From the NCBI RefSeq assembly GCF_019443445.1, contig NZ_CP080378.1, positions 4,898,001-4,962,000 on the forward strand: a stretch of DNA of 64,000 nt, written 5' to 3'. The notes beneath the pieces were generated by a model. That model searched no databases, was not told the origin of the DNA, and was given only the letters and a program-made list of their open reading frames with translations. Positions 1-7,273 of the stretch are shown in pieces. The stretch is from Massilia sp. PAMC28688. Its GTDB lineage: Bacteria > Pseudomonadota > Gammaproteobacteria > Burkholderiales > Burkholderiaceae_D. A program made the translations under genes and the position numbers. The stretch's first letter is position 1. Each line of letters starts with the position of its first letter.

Positions 1-176
1 CATTTGCCGATGATGTCCTGGCCTTCAATCCCTGGCACTGCATTGACGAGCACCGCCCGCTCGGCTCAATCATGCGTGCGCGGATCAAGGCTTACGAAGC
101 ATCGACGGCGTTTCGTCACACCATGAATGCCCAGCCCCGCATCGAGATCGACGATATTGCGCAAGTGCCTCTGTGA
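1..176 (+). CDS. Catalase-like protein, C-terminal fragment
   Basis: Only the last 57 codons are in the window; reading in frame from base 3 gives an open frame to TGA at 174-176. The segment LAFNPWHCIDEHRPLGSIMR followed by an Arg/Tyr-rich helix resembles the end of catalase-family (y4iL-like) proteins, where FNPWH..EHRPLG is typical. Heme-binding and catalytic residues would lie upstream outside the window, so activity cannot be judged. It is convergent with the nucleosidase gene, with a strong hairpin between them. Confidence 0.55.
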   Translation, partial: FADDVLAFNPWHCIDEHRPLGSIMRARIKAYEASTAFRHTMNAQPRIEIDDIAQVPL

Positions 177-183
177 GCACCTG

Positions 184-216
184 GCGGGGAAAGCGGCTGC
201 CCGGCCGCTTTCCCGC
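184..216. terminator. Hairpin between convergent genes
   Basis: A near-perfect 13-bp stem (184-197 with 204-216, one bulged G, 6-nt loop) fills the 47-nt gap between two convergent stop codons. There is no U-tract on either strand, so it is terminator-like rather than a classic intrinsic terminator. Confidence 0.45.
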
Positions 217-223
217 GACAGGC

Positions 224-1594
224 TTACTGAATCACTTTATAGCAAGGGATGTAGGTCTTGCCGGGCAGCTTCATGCGGCTTTGCGCGACGAACGATGACA
301 GCAAGGCGTCCATCGGCCCCATGATCTCGGGATCGCCATTGATCTCGAAGTGGCCGAACTTTTCGATGGCCCGGATGCCTTCATCCTTGACGTTACCGGC
401 CACCACACCGGAAAAGGCGCGCCGCAGGTTCGCTGCCAGCAGGTGCTTTTCCTGATTCTTGTGCAGCGACAGGTTGCGCATGTTTTCATGCGTTGGACGG
501 AATGGACGCTGGAATTCCTCGTCGATCTTGAGCAGCCAGTTGAAGTAATAGGCATCGCTGCGCGACTTGCGGAATTCCCGCACCTGCTTGATCCCGAGCT
601 GCATTTCCCTGGCCACCAGCGCCGGATCATCGACAATGATCTTGTAGCGCTTTTGCGCCTGCTCGCCAAGGGTCAGTCCGATGAATTCATTGATTTGGGC
701 AAAATAGTCGCGTGACGATTCCGGACCCGTGAAAATCAGTGGATACGGCATGTCGGCATTGTCCGGGTGCAGCAGGATGCCCAGAATGTACAGGATCTCT
801 TCGGCCGTCCCTGCGCCACCGGGGAATACGATGATGCCGTGGCCCGTGCGCACAAACGCTTCCAGGCGCTTTTCAATGTCCGGCATGATCACCAGGTCAT
901 TGACGATGGGGTTGGGCGACTCTGCCGCAATAATGCCCGGCTCCGAAATGCCCAGATAGCGCCCGCCGGTCAGCCTTTGCTTGGCATGGCCGATGGTGGC
1001 GCCTTTCATGGGCCCTTTCATGGCGCCCGGACCGCAACCTGTGCAAATGTCCAGATCGCGCAGGCCCATCTGGTATCCCACTTCCTTGGAATAGTTGTAT
1101 TCGACCCGGTTGATGGAATGGCCGCCCCAGCACACAACCAGATTGGGATTGCGCTGCGGACGCAGGACATTGGCATTACGCAGAATGTGGAAAACCGAAT
1201 CGGTAATGCCTTCACTGCGTCCCATGTCGAATTTCGGGTTGTCGGTGACTTCATTACTGATAAAGACAATATCGCGCAGCACCGCAAACAGATGTTCGTG
1301 GATACCCTTGATCATTTTGCCATCAACAAATGCCATGGCAGGAGCCCCCTTGATCTCGAGCTTGATGCCGCGTTCGCGCTGCACAATGCTGATTTCAAAG
1401 GATTTATAGCGTTCCAGCAGTTCCTTGCCATCGTCGATGGAGCTGCCGCAATTGAGAACCGCAAGCGCGCAGTTCCGGAAGATTTGATACAGGCCGCCCT
1501 GGCTGGTGTCGAGAAGTTTGCAGACTTCCGCTTTCGAGAGCACTTCGAGCTGGCCTTCAGGCGAAATCAGGGTATCGACAACGTCGTGTTCCAT
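224..1594 (-). CDS. ppnN: Pyrimidine/purine nucleotide 5'-monophosphate nucleosidase (LOG family)
   Basis: This cytosolic enzyme hydrolyses the N-glycosidic bond of nucleoside monophosphates, giving free base and ribose 5-phosphate; E. coli PpnN (YgdH) is a (p)ppGpp target. The start MEHDVVDT (456 aa) was chosen over a longer frame because AAAGGAA lies 8 nt upstream of this ATG and the length matches the 454-aa E. coli protein. The LOG signature PGGAGTAEE sits at residues 258-266 and the preceding GCGPGAMKG loop at 186-194, both typical of the Rossmann-like core. N- and C-terminal extensions beyond the core are present as in the PpnN subfamily. It is monocistronic and divergent from the POT transporter. 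Confidence 0.93.
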   Translation of the reverse strand: MEHDVVDTLISPEGQLEVLSKAEVCKLLDTSQGGLYQIFRNCALAVLNCGSSIDDGKELLERYKSFEISIVQRERGIKLEIKGAPAMAFVDGKMIKGIHEHLFAVLRDIVFISNEVTDNPKFDMGRSEGITDSVFHILRNANVLRPQRNPNLVVCWGGHSINRVEYNYSKEVGYQMGLRDLDICTGCGPGAMKGPMKGATIGHAKQRLTGGRYLGISEPGIIAAESPNPIVNDLVIMPDIEKRLEAFVRTGHGIIVFPGGAGTAEEILYILGILLHPDNADMPYPLIFTGPESSRDYFAQINEFIGLTLGEQAQKRYKIIVDDPALVAREMQLGIKQVREFRKSRSDAYYFNWLLKIDEEFQRPFRPTHENMRNLSLHKNQEKHLLAANLRRAFSGVVAGNVKDEGIRAIEKFGHFEINGDPEIMGPMDALLSSFVAQSRMKLPGKTYIPCYKVIQ

Positions 1595-1866
1595 AGTGCG
1601 CGTTCCTTTTATTATCTGATGGGGCATACAAGCAGGCCGCGCCGGCCCTGCATTGCCAATATACGACATCTCCTGCGACTTGGGGCCACACTTTATGTTG
1701 TGCTTGCGCGGCGTCGCCTGTTGCCTTATTTAGCACAGTTGTTGAAATTTCGCTTGTGCTGCCGCTTTTACATTAAAATGCAGCCACCCTGGAAAACCCC
1801 CGCCACAAGCGGAAGGTTGGCCGGGGTACTAATCCATCCATAAACACAATATTCAGGAGATACCGG

Positions 1867-3378
1867 ATGAGCGGTAGCACTAGCACAAGTAAGGAAGCAG
1901 TCATTCCCGAATTTAAGCAGCTCATGGGACATCCAAGTCCCCTCTGGATGCTTTTCATGACCGAATTCTGGGAGCGATTCGCTTTCTACGGTATTCGTTG
2001 GGCGCTCGTCCTGTATATCGTCACCCAGTTCTACGATGGCAATGCCGTCGGTGAAAAAGAAGCCAATCTCACTTATGGCTCCTATCTCGCGTTGGTCTAC
2101 GCCGGCGCCGTGTTCGGCGGTTATGTGGCCGACCGCGTGATTGGTTATCAGCGCTCCATCCTGATCGGCGCCATGTTTATGGCCGCCGGTTTGTTCATGA
2201 TTGCGGTTCCCAACCAGGACGTGTTCAAGCTCGGCTTGGCAACGATCATCGTTGGCAACGGCATGTTCAAACCGAACATTTCGACCATGGTCGGCAAACT
2301 GTATGCCCTCAACGATACCCGCCGCGATTCCGGATTTACCATTTTCTACATGGGCATCAATGCCGGCGCTTTCGTCGCACCGATCCTGACCGATTATCTG
2401 GCCCGCCAGGTGTTCAACACCGGCGACACACCAGCTTACAAGGTGGTGTTCTTCGCGTCCGGTATCGGCATGCTGATTAGCCTGGTCTGGTTCTACATCG
2501 GCCGCGCTGGCCTCAAAGGGATTGGCGCTGCCGAAACGACTGGCGCCAGCCCGATGCGCACAGTCATGGTGGGCGTGGGCGCACTTGCTGCGATTCCGCT
2601 CGTGTATTTCCTGCTCAAGCTCGGTGCCAATGCACTGCAAGGCGTGCTCACCGTACTGTTCCTGATCCTGGCCGCCATGCTGGTCGTCGAGGGTGTCCGC
2701 GAAGGCAAGGTCTCGCGCGACAAGACCATCGCCATGATGATCATTTTCGCCTTCAATATCCTGTTCTGGATGTTCTTTGAGCAGGCAGGCAGCTCGTTTA
2801 CCTTCCTGGCGGAGAACATTGTCGACCGCGTTGGTGCCCTCGGCATGGCTGAGTTCCCTACCGCATGGTTCCAAAGCGTTAATTCTGTTGCCATTATCGT
2901 GTGCGCCCCGCTGATCGCCTGGATCTGGGTCGCCATGGGCAAGCGCGACGTCAATCCTTCGATTCCCCGTAAGTTCGGCCTCGGCATCATCTTCAATGGC
3001 CTGGCGTTCGGCCTGTTGGGTTACGCCCTGAGCGAACTGGTTGGCCCTACCGGCAAGATTCCGTTCTGGACGCTGTTTACGGTGTACTGGATCCAGTCGA
3101 TCGGCGAGCTGTGCCTGTCCCCAATCGGCCTGTCGATGGTCACCAAACTGGCGCCAACCCGCCTGGTTGGCCTGGGCATGGGCGGCTGGTTCCTGTCGAC
3201 CGGCATCGGTAACAACCTGTCCGGCATCTTCGCCAGCCACGTGTCGGGCGAAAGCGGCATGACCGTGGAGTCGGCGCTGTCTGGCTATCAGTCAGGCTTC
3301 ATGTGGCTCATGATTGGCGGCGTCCTGCTGTTCCTGCTGGCACCCCTGATCCAGAAGCTGATGCACGGCGTGAAGTAA
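1867..3378 (+). CDS. POT/PTR-family proton-dependent peptide transporter
   Basis: A 503-aa inner-membrane protein of the proton:oligopeptide symporter family, which imports di- and tripeptides. The family ExxERF-type motif appears as EFWERFAFYGIR near residues 35-46, and the second PTR signature FYMGINAGAF lies near residue 160. About 14 hydrophobic segments are visible. AGGAGA lies 7 nt before the ATG. A 272-nt region separates it from the divergent ppnN, and a strong terminator follows the stop. The DtpA/DtpB/YjdL-type subgroup cannot be assigned by eye. Confidence 0.93.
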   Translation: MSGSTSTSKEAVIPEFKQLMGHPSPLWMLFMTEFWERFAFYGIRWALVLYIVTQFYDGNAVGEKEANLTYGSYLALVYAGAVFGGYVADRVIGYQRSILIGAMFMAAGLFMIAVPNQDVFKLGLATIIVGNGMFKPNISTMVGKLYALNDTRRDSGFTIFYMGINAGAFVAPILTDYLARQVFNTGDTPAYKVVFFASGIGMLISLVWFYIGRAGLKGIGAAETTGASPMRTVMVGVGALAAIPLVYFLLKLGANALQGVLTVLFLILAAMLVVEGVREGKVSRDKTIAMMIIFAFNILFWMFFEQAGSSFTFLAENIVDRVGALGMAEFPTAWFQSVNSVAIIVCAPLIAWIWVAMGKRDVNPSIPRKFGLGIIFNGLAFGLLGYALSELVGPTGKIPFWTLFTVYWIQSIGELCLSPIGLSMVTKLAPTRLVGLGMGGWFLSTGIGNNLSGIFASHVSGESGMTVESALSGYQSGFMWLMIGGVLLFLLAPLIQKLMHGVK

Positions 3379-3395
3379 GCGTCGCCGCTTCTACT

Positions 3396-3427
3396 AAAAA
3401 CGGCAGCCTTGCGAGGCTGCCGTTTTT
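3396..3427. terminator. Bidirectional rho-independent terminator
   Basis: A perfect 9-bp stem CGGCAGCCT/AGGCTGCCG with a TGCG loop is flanked by A5 on the left and T5 on the right. It can end both the transporter (+) and the LysR gene (-). Confidence 0.92.
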
Positions 3428-3430
3428 CGT

Positions 3431-4333
3431 TTATGCCGACTGTTCCAGCGAGCGCTGCATGTCGTTCATCTCCGCCACCAGCCAGGCCCGGAAGCGCTGC
3501 ACCTTGGGCATGTTCTGCTTGCGCGGATTGACCAGGAAGCGGTAGCCGCTGCCAAACGGCGCACTCTTGCAGTTTATCTGGCGCAGGGCACCCTTGAGAA
3601 TGTCCTGGTAGGCGATGCCGTAGGCCGCCAGGGCAATCCCCTGCCCCGCCACCGCTGCCTGCGCCAGCACGCCCCAGTGGCTGTAGCCGCGCGAAAAATC
3701 GTACTTGCCTTTCAGCGCCTTGTTCTCGTTGAGCAGCTGGAGCCAGGATTCCGGCGTTTTCTCGTACAGCAGCGGGAAGTTGGGCAGGTCGGCCAGGGTG
3801 ATTTCAGTCTGGCCCGGCGCCAGCAAGTCAGGACTATAGACGGCGATCAGCCGTTCGCGGAACAGCATGTCCGGGTCGCCGTCGCTGACCGGCCCATAAC
3901 GCACGGCGACGTCGGTCGTATCATCATCCAGATTGACCGGCGCATCGTTCGAATCGAGCCGGATATCGAGTTCCGGATACAGCTTGGTAAAACGGTGCAT
4001 GCGCGGCACCAGCCACTTGATGGCAAACGAATGCGTGGTCGAGATGCGCAGTACCGTTTCCTCGTCCCCGCTTTGCAGCGCCCCCACCTTGGCCCGCAGT
4101 TCGCCCAGCATCCGGCTGACGGTGATGGCCAGGTCCTGCCCTTTTTCGGTCAGCGTCACGTGGCGCGGATGGCGAATGAATAACGCAAAGCCGACCATCT
4201 CCTCGAGCTGCTTGACCTGTTGGCTGATTGCTGCCGGCGTCTTGTGCAGTTCCTGGGCGGCCAGCTTGAAGCTGCCCCAACGCGCCGCGCAATCGAAGTC
4301 CAGCAGCCCGGAGAGGCTGCGCAATTGCTTCAT
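3431..4333 (-). CDS. LysR-family transcriptional regulator (GcvA-like)
   Basis: A 300-aa LTTR. The N-terminal winged helix-turn-helix (about residues 5-65) has the typical FKLAAQELHKTPAAISQQVK recognition region, followed by a PBP2-type effector domain (about 90-295). The sequence style (LSGLLDFDCAARWGSF at the N terminus) is closest to the GcvA subgroup. It is divergent from the epimerase gene with a 104-nt gap, the usual arrangement for an LTTR and its target, so the epimerase is a plausible target. No clear T-N11-A operator was defended. The effector is unknown. Confidence 0.9.
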   Translation of the reverse strand: MKQLRSLSGLLDFDCAARWGSFKLAAQELHKTPAAISQQVKQLEEMVGFALFIRHPRHVTLTEKGQDLAITVSRMLGELRAKVGALQSGDEETVLRISTTHSFAIKWLVPRMHRFTKLYPELDIRLDSNDAPVNLDDDTTDVAVRYGPVSDGDPDMLFRERLIAVYSPDLLAPGQTEITLADLPNFPLLYEKTPESWLQLLNENKALKGKYDFSRGYSHWGVLAQAAVAGQGIALAAYGIAYQDILKGALRQINCKSAPFGSGYRFLVNPRKQNMPKVQRFRAWLVAEMNDMQRSLEQSA

Positions 4334-4437
4334 GATGCCGCCATGACTAAGTTTATCTTGCTCATTGCCTCAAAATTTCTCGGTTGTTGAATTTGCGTAC
4401 TAAGCAGAAAATATACTTCAATCGACAAGGAAACGCC

Positions 4438-5364
4438 ATGCGCAAGAATATATTGGTTATCGGCGGCACCCGCTATTTCGGCAAACTGCTGGTCCAGCGC
4501 CTGCTGGCGGCCGGGCACCAGGTCACCATCGCCACCCGCGGCCATGCGCCCGATCCGTTCGGCGAGCGCATTACCCGCATCCGGGTAGACCGCCGCAACG
4601 AGCGCGCCATGCTGGCCGCCTTCAGTGGCGCCGAATACGACCTTGTGTATGACCAGATGTGCTACAGCCCCCTGGACGCGGCCATCGCGGTGCGCGTTTT
4701 CAGCGGCAAGGTCAAACGCTATGTCGTGGCCTCCACCATCGAGGTGTACCGCAGCCTGCTGGGCGTGGTCGACAGCCCTTTCGCCGAGGACGACATCAAT
4801 GTCCTGGCCCAGCCCATCGACACCGCCTATCCATGGCACGATCCCAAACGCGCAACCGAGAGCTATGTGTCGGGCAAACTGCAGGCCGAGGCCTACCTGT
4901 ACCGCGATGGCTCGCTGCCGCTGGTCACGGTGCGCATTGGCCACGTGCTCGCAGGGGCCGAAGACTTCACCGGCCGGCTGGCCCATTATGTGGACCTGGC
5001 CCGCCAGTACGGCGCCCTGCGCTATGCCAACGCCGCCGCGGCCAGTTCCTTCATCAGCGCCCAGCGCATCAGCGACTTCCTGGCCTGGACAGGCATGCAG
5101 GAATTTACCGGTCCGGTGAATGCGGCCTGTGACGGCGGCCTGTCGGCGTTTGACATCTACCAGCGGGTAGGCATGGTGCTGGAGCAGCCGGTTCGTACCC
5201 TGCCGGTTACCCATGCGGTGCAGCCGGGAGAACTCAGTCCCTTCGACTACCCCGCGCCCATCATGATGGACACGGCGCGCGCCGCGGCACTGGGCTACCG
5301 TTTCGGCCACAGTGATGACTGGCTGGACACCATCATCCGGCAGCACGACCTCGCCTTCGTCTGA
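4438..5364 (+). CDS. NAD-dependent epimerase/dehydratase family protein
   Basis: A 308-aa extended short-chain dehydrogenase. The N-terminal Rossmann fingerprint GGTRYFG is at residues 8-14, and the YxxxK catalytic pair appears as SYVSGK near residues 142-147. The start MRKNILVIGG was chosen over an upstream in-frame codon because AAGGA precedes it at correct spacing. The substrate is unknown; the family acts on nucleotide sugars and related compounds. The stop codon TGA (5362-5364) abuts a group II intron. Without the intron the frame would still end in TGA and run straight into a terminator now 1.9 kb away. Confidence 0.85.
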   Translation: MRKNILVIGGTRYFGKLLVQRLLAAGHQVTIATRGHAPDPFGERITRIRVDRRNERAMLAAFSGAEYDLVYDQMCYSPLDAAIAVRVFSGKVKRYVVASTIEVYRSLLGVVDSPFAEDDINVLAQPIDTAYPWHDPKRATESYVSGKLQAEAYLYRDGSLPLVTVRIGHVLAGAEDFTGRLAHYVDLARQYGALRYANAAAASSFISAQRISDFLAWTGMQEFTGPVNAACDGGLSAFDIYQRVGMVLEQPVRTLPVTHAVQPGELSPFDYPAPIMMDTARAAALGYRFGHSDDWLDTIIRQHDLAFV

Positions 5365-5451
5365 TCGGCATAGGGGGCAGCCCTGAAGGGCTGCTCCCCT
5401 GCCACACCACCCGGCATGCGGGTCCGCACCGGGCGGTTCGAATAGTTGAGG
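5364..5451 (-). ncRNA. Group II intron domains V and VI
   Basis: Downstream of the maturase gene a stem pairs 5406-5414 with 5429-5437 (9 bp, one G-U), consistent with domain V. It is followed by a second hairpin at 5372-5400 consistent with domain VI. An unpaired A at 5371, eight nucleotides from the 3' splice site, is a good branch-point candidate. Boundaries were read by eye. Confidence 0.7.
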
Positions 5452-6819
5452 TCAGGACAGGCGGGGTACGCCAAGCCGGTCGAAGTAGGCAATCGTAAGG
5501 ACCGTCTTCAACAACCGGTCCGCATTGCGCCACCAGCAACGGCTATTTGCCGCCACCGTCCGCGCCACTTGGGACGCGGCTCCAAGCTGGATCAGCTCCC
5601 GATACATGGTCTTGCCGCGTTTCCAGTGCTTGAGCTGGATCGCTCGCAGCCTGTGACGCAGCCATTCATCGAGTTCTCGCCAGATCTTGGGCGTCTCCGC
5701 CAACTTGAAGTATCCCTTCCAGCCAAGCATGTAGGTACGCAGCTTCTCGACGATCTGGCCCATACTGCGGCCCGCTGAGCGTCCAGTCAATTCACGGATG
5801 CGCTGCTTGAACGTTGCCAGCGGCTTTTCAGCGACCTTCAGTTTGACCACTTTCCCACGTGCCACCCACAGGCTGTAACCGAGGAACTTGCGACCGAAAG
5901 CACTGCCGACCGCGCTCTTGCTTTCGTTGACCACGAGGTGCAACTTGTCATAGAGGCGGCGCAGCAGCGCCATCACCCGCTCGCCAGCACGTTTACTGCA
6001 AACATAGACGTTCGCATCATCGGCGTAGCGTGCGAAGCAGTGACCGCGTCGTTCCAGTTCTTTATCCACTTCATCGAGCAGAACGTTGGCAAGCAGTGGA
6101 GACAGGGGGCCGCCTTGTGGCGTGCCCTCATGCCGCGCCTGCACCACGCCATGGTCCATGATGCCGCTGTTCAGATAGGCACGAACCAGACGGATCACTC
6201 CGGTGTCGTCGATGCGTTTCCTTAGGCGGTCGATCAGGATGTCATGGTTGACCCGGTCAAAGAACTTCGACAGGTCCACATCCACCACGGTCCTGCGTCC
6301 CGATTGGACATATGCTTTGGCGGCAAGTACCGCATCCTGCGCACGCCGGCCCGGACGGAAGCCGTAGCTGTGCTCGCTAAATGTGGGATCAAGAATCGGT
6401 TGTAGCACTTGGAGCAGTGCCTGCTGGATCAGCCGATCCGTCACCGTCGGGATGCCAAGCTCACGCTCGCCACCGTCGGGTTTGGGGATCGTCACCCTGC
6501 GTACCGGGCTAGGCCGGTACGTCCCTGCCAGCAATTGTTCACGTATCTCCGGCCAAGCCACGGCCAGATAGCGAGAGGTTTCGTCGATATCCCGACCATC
6601 CACCCCGGCCGCGCCCTTGTTGGCGCGCACACGTTTGAACGCCTGCAGCAGGTTTTCTCTTCTCAACGCTGCGCGCAGCAGCATTGATCCTGCGTCTCCT
6701 GACACATGTCGCGGGCAACAAGCTTCGTCGCTGGAAGTTGCGGCCAGAGCTTCACCCTGACGTACGGCCTCCCGCCCCGCCTTCGCGGACATCTGACGCA
6801 TTGCCTGTCGCATCGACAT
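5452..6819 (-). CDS. ltrA: Group II intron reverse transcriptase/maturase
   Basis: A 455-aa intron-encoded protein that splices and retro-mobilises the host intron. The RT fingers/palm contain GIPTVTDRLIQQALL, the QGGPLSPLLAN block and the catalytic YADD motif (near residue 250). The maturase (X) region follows, with KLRTYMLGWKGYFKLAETP. The C-terminus ends soon after YFDRLGVPRLS, with no HNH endonuclease domain. A GTG four codons upstream is in frame, but the AGGAG ribosome site overlaps it, so the ATG 11 nt after AGGAG is preferred. The frame is intact, so the element could be active. Confidence 0.93.
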   Translation of the reverse strand: MSMRQAMRQMSAKAGREAVRQGEALAATSSDEACCPRHVSGDAGSMLLRAALRRENLLQAFKRVRANKGAAGVDGRDIDETSRYLAVAWPEIREQLLAGTYRPSPVRRVTIPKPDGGERELGIPTVTDRLIQQALLQVLQPILDPTFSEHSYGFRPGRRAQDAVLAAKAYVQSGRRTVVDVDLSKFFDRVNHDILIDRLRKRIDDTGVIRLVRAYLNSGIMDHGVVQARHEGTPQGGPLSPLLANVLLDEVDKELERRGHCFARYADDANVYVCSKRAGERVMALLRRLYDKLHLVVNESKSAVGSAFGRKFLGYSLWVARGKVVKLKVAEKPLATFKQRIRELTGRSAGRSMGQIVEKLRTYMLGWKGYFKLAETPKIWRELDEWLRHRLRAIQLKHWKRGKTMYRELIQLGAASQVARTVAANSRCWWRNADRLLKTVLTIAYFDRLGVPRLS

Positions 6820-7219
6820 GTCGGATAACACTCCTACTCGTTCGGTCCTTCGTTAGCGGGGTCGAGCCTTCCCGGCGCTACCACCAACTACTATGACCTC
6901 TGCTGAGACCCTGCTACGGCAATGCCGCCGTCCTTTCAGACGTGAGGCAGGGCGTCCCCAGGTAAGGGCCGCACTCCTTCACCACACAGCCGCCGCATCT
7001 ACGCCGCCTCGCCTTGACCACAAGAGCTTCGCGGTTTGTGGCCCGCTCGCCCTGCTCGGCAGCGCCTTCTATGCGATTCTTGTCCATCGGCTCATGATTT
7101 ACGATTCACGCTTCCTCCCCACGGTCGATTACTCTTCCGCAGTTGCGCTTCACTTCGCTCGCTGTGGTCAGCTCGCGGCGGGACTTTCACCCACAGGAGT
7201 GCGCCCATGCTGGGCGCAC
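6820..7219 (-). ncRNA. Group II intron 5' region (domains I-IV)
   Basis: This roughly 400-nt stretch upstream of the maturase has no supported gene. It begins with GTGCGCCC..GGGCGCAC (a terminal hairpin) and GTGGGTGAAAGTCCC, conserved in bacterial group II introns, and should form the large domain I with the exon-binding sites. A long plus-strand frame crossing it is an artefact. Confidence 0.75.
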
Positions 7220-7222
7220 AAC

Positions 7223-7256
7223 AAAAAAAAGGGGCGCTCCATCGAGCGCCCCTTTT
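7223..7256. terminator. Bidirectional terminator shared by epimerase and OPT gene
   Basis: A perfect 9-bp stem GGGGCGCTC/GAGCGCCCC (7231-7239 with 7244-7252) has A8 on its left and T4 on its right. It terminates the OPT gene on the minus strand. Before intron insertion it lay 12 nt after the epimerase stop on the plus strand. Confidence 0.92.
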
Positions 7257-7273
7257 CTTATGCTGAAGGCAGC

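Larger units (their letters stand above)
5364..7219 (-). mobile_element. Group II intron (complete, about 1.86 kb)
   Basis: On the minus strand the element begins GTGCGCCC at 7219, the classic GUGYG 5' end, and ends CCTATGCCGAT at 5364 (3' AU). It encodes a maturase/reverse transcriptase, and its 3' end folds into domain V- and VI-like hairpins. The left boundary falls on the last base of the epimerase stop codon. The right boundary lies 12 bases from a rho-independent terminator stem. Joining the flanks gives ...GTC TGA followed by ACA, A-tract and terminator, so the pre-insertion site is intact. Insertion just 3' of a terminator stem-loop (seen from the intron strand) is the behaviour of class C introns. 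Assignment to class C is inferred from this site and from the lack of an endonuclease domain, not from an RNA alignment. Confidence 0.88.

Noticed and set aside
767..1843. 358-codon plus-strand frame over ppnN
   Set aside because: Antisense shadow of a well-supported gene; no recognisable domain.
1768..3240. 490-codon minus-strand frame over the POT transporter
   Set aside because: Antisense shadow; the plus-strand protein has clear family motifs.
5364..7219. Intron as a disruption of the epimerase gene
   Set aside because: The epimerase frame ends in TGA both with and without the intron; only its terminator is displaced.
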